Below, one piece after another: positions 62,405-64,000 of a DNA stretch of 64,000 nt. The notes under the pieces were generated by a model. That model made no database searches, had not been told where the DNA came from, and saw nothing but the letters and a program-made list of their open reading frames with translations. Both the position numbers and the translations under genes were made by a program. Position 1 is the first letter of the stretch, and each line of letters opens with the position of its first letter. This DNA is from Rhizobium sp. FKY42 (GTDB lineage Bacteria > Pseudomonadota > Alphaproteobacteria > Rhizobiales > Rhizobiaceae): positions 1 to 64,000 of the forward strand of contig NZ_STGA01000062.1 in assembly GCF_005222835.1 (NCBI RefSeq). Reading direction: 5' to 3'.

Positions 62405-63568
62405 TCAATCATTCTTCAGGTAAGCTTCTACCGTTTCCACCCACATGGATACGCCAATCGGCAAGGCATCGTCATTGAAGTCGAACTTCGGATGATGCAG
62501 GGGTGGATCGCGGTCCGTCCTGCCGGTCCCGAGCAGGATGTAGCTGCCGGGTGTCTCTGCCAGCATGAAGGCGAAATCCTCGCTGCCCATACTGGGGCGC
62601 GGCAGATCCAGCACATTCTCTGTTCCGACGACCCGTTGTGCCACGCTGCGGATGAACTGTGTCTGTTCAACGTGGTTGATTGTAGGCTCGTAGCCGCGTT
62701 CGTAATGGATGGTGGCGCTCATGCCATAACTTGCGGCCTGTCCTTCTGCGACTTCTCGCACACGCGTCTCCAGCATGTCTCGAACCTTGGGGTCGAAGGA
62801 GCGGATGGTGACGGCAAGCTCCGCGCGTTCCGGAATGACATTGCTGGCCTTGCCGGAATTGAAAGCGCCGACGGTAATGACCGCCTGATCCATCGCGTGG
62901 AGGTTACGTGTCACGATCGTCTGCAAGGCCATGACGATGCTTGCGCCGCAAACGATTGGGTCGAGCGCATCCTGCGGTTCGGCCCCGTGTCCACCACGAC
63001 CGTTGACCACAATCAGGCATTCATCGGCTGCGGCCATCATTGGCCCTTCCTTCACGGCGATCTTGCCGAAGGGAATGGATGGATCATTGTGGAGACCAAA
63101 AACCACGTCGCAGGGGAAGCGCTTGAACAGCCCGTCCTCGATCATGATCTTGGCTCCGGCGAAGTTTTCCTCGGCCGGCTGAAAGATCAGATGAACCGCG
63201 CCATCAAAATTACGGCGCTCCGACAGCGCCTTTGCTGCGCCCAAGAGGATGGCTGTGTGCCCATCATGGCCGCAGGCATGCATCAGGCCCGGCGTCTGGC
63301 TGGCGTGATCGAGGCCGGTTTCCTCGAAGATCGGGAGCGCATCAATATCAGCGCGGATACCAATCGCGCGGTCGCTCGAACCGTTACGAAGTGTGGCGAC
63401 GATCCCGGTCTTGGCCAGGCCGCGGGTAACTTCCCAGCCCATCTGCGTCAGTTGATCGGCGATGAAGTCGGAAGTTTTGAACTCGGACAGGCCCAATTCC
63501 GGATTCTGATGAAGGAAGCGCCGTAGCGCCACGAGTTCCGGCATGTCGTTCGAGATCTGGAGTGTCAT
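62405..63568 (-). CDS. M20D amidohydrolase (hippurate/IAA-amino acid hydrolase type)
   Basis: A 387-residue metal-dependent amidohydrolase. Visible motifs: LRRFLHQNPELGLSEFKTSD, IRADIDALPI, the metal Cys/His in MHACGHDGHTA, FQPAEENFAGAKIM and the late MGSEDFAFML. It hydrolyses N-acyl or N-aromatic amino acids; which one cannot be told. In a plant-associated bacterium an indole-3-acetyl-amino-acid substrate is conceivable but unproven. Confidence 0.88.
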   Translation of the reverse strand: MTLQISNDMPELVALRRFLHQNPELGLSEFKTSDFIADQLTQMGWEVTRGLAKTGIVATLRNGSSDRAIGIRADIDALPIFEETGLDHASQTPGLMHACGHDGHTAILLGAAKALSERRNFDGAVHLIFQPAEENFAGAKIMIEDGLFKRFPCDVVFGLHNDPSIPFGKIAVKEGPMMAAADECLIVVNGRGGHGAEPQDALDPIVCGASIVMALQTIVTRNLHAMDQAVITVGAFNSGKASNVIPERAELAVTIRSFDPKVRDMLETRVREVAEGQAASYGMSATIHYERGYEPTINHVEQTQFIRSVAQRVVGTENVLDLPRPSMGSEDFAFMLAETPGSYILLGTGRTDRDPPLHHPKFDFNDDALPIGVSMWVETVEAYLKND

Positions 63569-64000
63569 ATCATCACCACTGCTGGCAGTTAAGGCATCAT
63601 TAGCAAAGTATGAGACATAGCAGGCTGTACCCTTGCGGGTAAATGCCCTGTACTACCTGCATAAAATTACGCCTCGAATTCAAGCTCCGGCCAAGCGAGC
63701 CAAGAAGACGCTTGAAGAAGAAACATGTTGGTGTCATGGAACTCCGTGCAACGCAGAGAATTGAAGCCCGAGGCCGGTCGACCAACTTGCTGCGCAAGAC
63801 ACGAAATGCATCGCATCCTATATTCCAAAGGGCTGAATATGTTCAGGTTTCATTCATGCCTGTCCGGCTAGTGGCGATAGATGTCAGTATTGGAGAGACC
63901 GTTGATCATCTGCAAGTCTTCCGCCTTCATGTGTCGCACATACCGGCCAGGAAGGCTGCTTACTGTCTGCAAGGCTCACCACCTGCCATTTCCATTTCTG
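63569..64000. other. 432-base right-hand stretch without a clear gene
   Basis: Beyond the M20 start I see no convincing gene to the window edge. It contains a small imperfect stem (TACCC, TTGC, GGGTA, inside GCAGG/CCTGC, about 63624-63664), which may belong to the M20 leader, and a possible tiny minus-strand frame at 63868-63972. Open frames on the minus strand around 63600-63797 look like chance. Confidence 0.5.
63868..63972 (-). CDS. possible 34-residue peptide, DUF1127-like
   Basis: From TTG 63972, preceded by AGGTGG, the frame reads to GRYVRHMKAEDLQMINGLSN and ends DIYRH. The pattern L-x3-NGLS-x2-DI recalls DUF1127 small proteins, but the start is weak and the frame short, so it is only a candidate. 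Confidence 0.22.
   Translation of the reverse strand: MQTVSSLPGRYVRHMKAEDLQMINGLSNTDIYRH

Noticed and set aside
63600-63797. 65-residue minus-strand frame near the right end
   Set aside because: No ribosome site or family pattern, and the composition looks non-coding.

Overview
The window (64 kb, GC-rich) looks like a chromosomal segment of a Rhizobiaceae member close to Agrobacterium. The reasons are the FrcBCA fructose transporter, an Agrobacterium-type oxidative D-galacturonate cluster (udh, gli, gci, kdgD), an aerobic cob gene set containing cobN/cobG/cobW, rhizobial palindromic intergenic repeats (RIME-like), and genes typical of alphaproteobacteria. Species cannot be fixed from the sequence alone.

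Layout. (1) 1-3.8 kb: the 3' end of an initiator tRNA-fMet, then a graveyard of nested mobile elements: an IS630 transposase tail, an IS66-family element whose middle has been replaced by a serine-recombinase module that is itself decayed (nonsense codon plus frameshift), and a second, truncated IS66-family element. (2) 3.9-6.3 kb: kduD, kduI and an FCD/GntR regulator for unsaturated uronate breakdown. (3) 6.5-9.8 kb: a hydrolase, an OxyR-like LysR regulator without the two redox cysteines, small proteins, and a truncated haemoglobin coupled to a DUF423 membrane protein. (4) 9.9-13.7 kb: a heterodimeric ABC exporter with one degenerate ATP site. (5) 13.9-18.9 kb: frcBCA sugar importer, divergent ROK repressor and a FucU-type mutarotase. 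(6) 19-26.9 kb: TRAP transporter plus the galacturonate-to-2-oxoglutarate-semialdehyde enzymes, their FCD regulator and uronate dehydrogenase. (7) 26.9-30.8 kb: a sulfite-oxidase-like Mo enzyme divergent from modABC with a ModE-type box between them, and a short modE. (8) 30.9-38.5 kb: a secreted alpha-2-macroglobulin with PAN domain and pbpC. (9) 38.5-56.9 kb: the cobalamin cluster. (10) 57-64 kb: an M20 amidohydrolase, cardiolipin synthase, an EEP-family nuclease/phosphatase, an FAD oxidoreductase, a tiny membrane protein, and a second M20 amidohydrolase.

How it works together. The kdu and udh/gli/gci/kdgD modules and the TRAP and Frc transporters suggest growth on plant cell-wall sugars. 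Molybdate uptake is physically linked to a Mo enzyme. The cobalamin genes form blocks on alternating strands: a riboswitch-led operon (DUF1636-cobW-cobN-cobG-cobH-cobI-cobJ), cobK alone, cobL-cobE-cobM, cbiD alone, cobB, then cobO-cobQ, cobD and cobC. Within operons nearly every junction is an ATGA or TGATG overlap; between opposite strands several genes overlap tail to tail or start within a few bases of each other. cobA, cobF, cobS, cobT, cobU, cobV and cobP were not seen, so the pathway is completed elsewhere.

The observations I rate most worth following are a perfect 32-bp palindrome at 58452-58483, the covarying repeat pair at 6360 and 20860, palindromic elements in each of three spacers of the galactarate operon, the cysteine-less OxyR-like protein with an OxyR-type box at its start, DUF1636 under a B12 riboswitch, and the recombinase module embedded in IS66.
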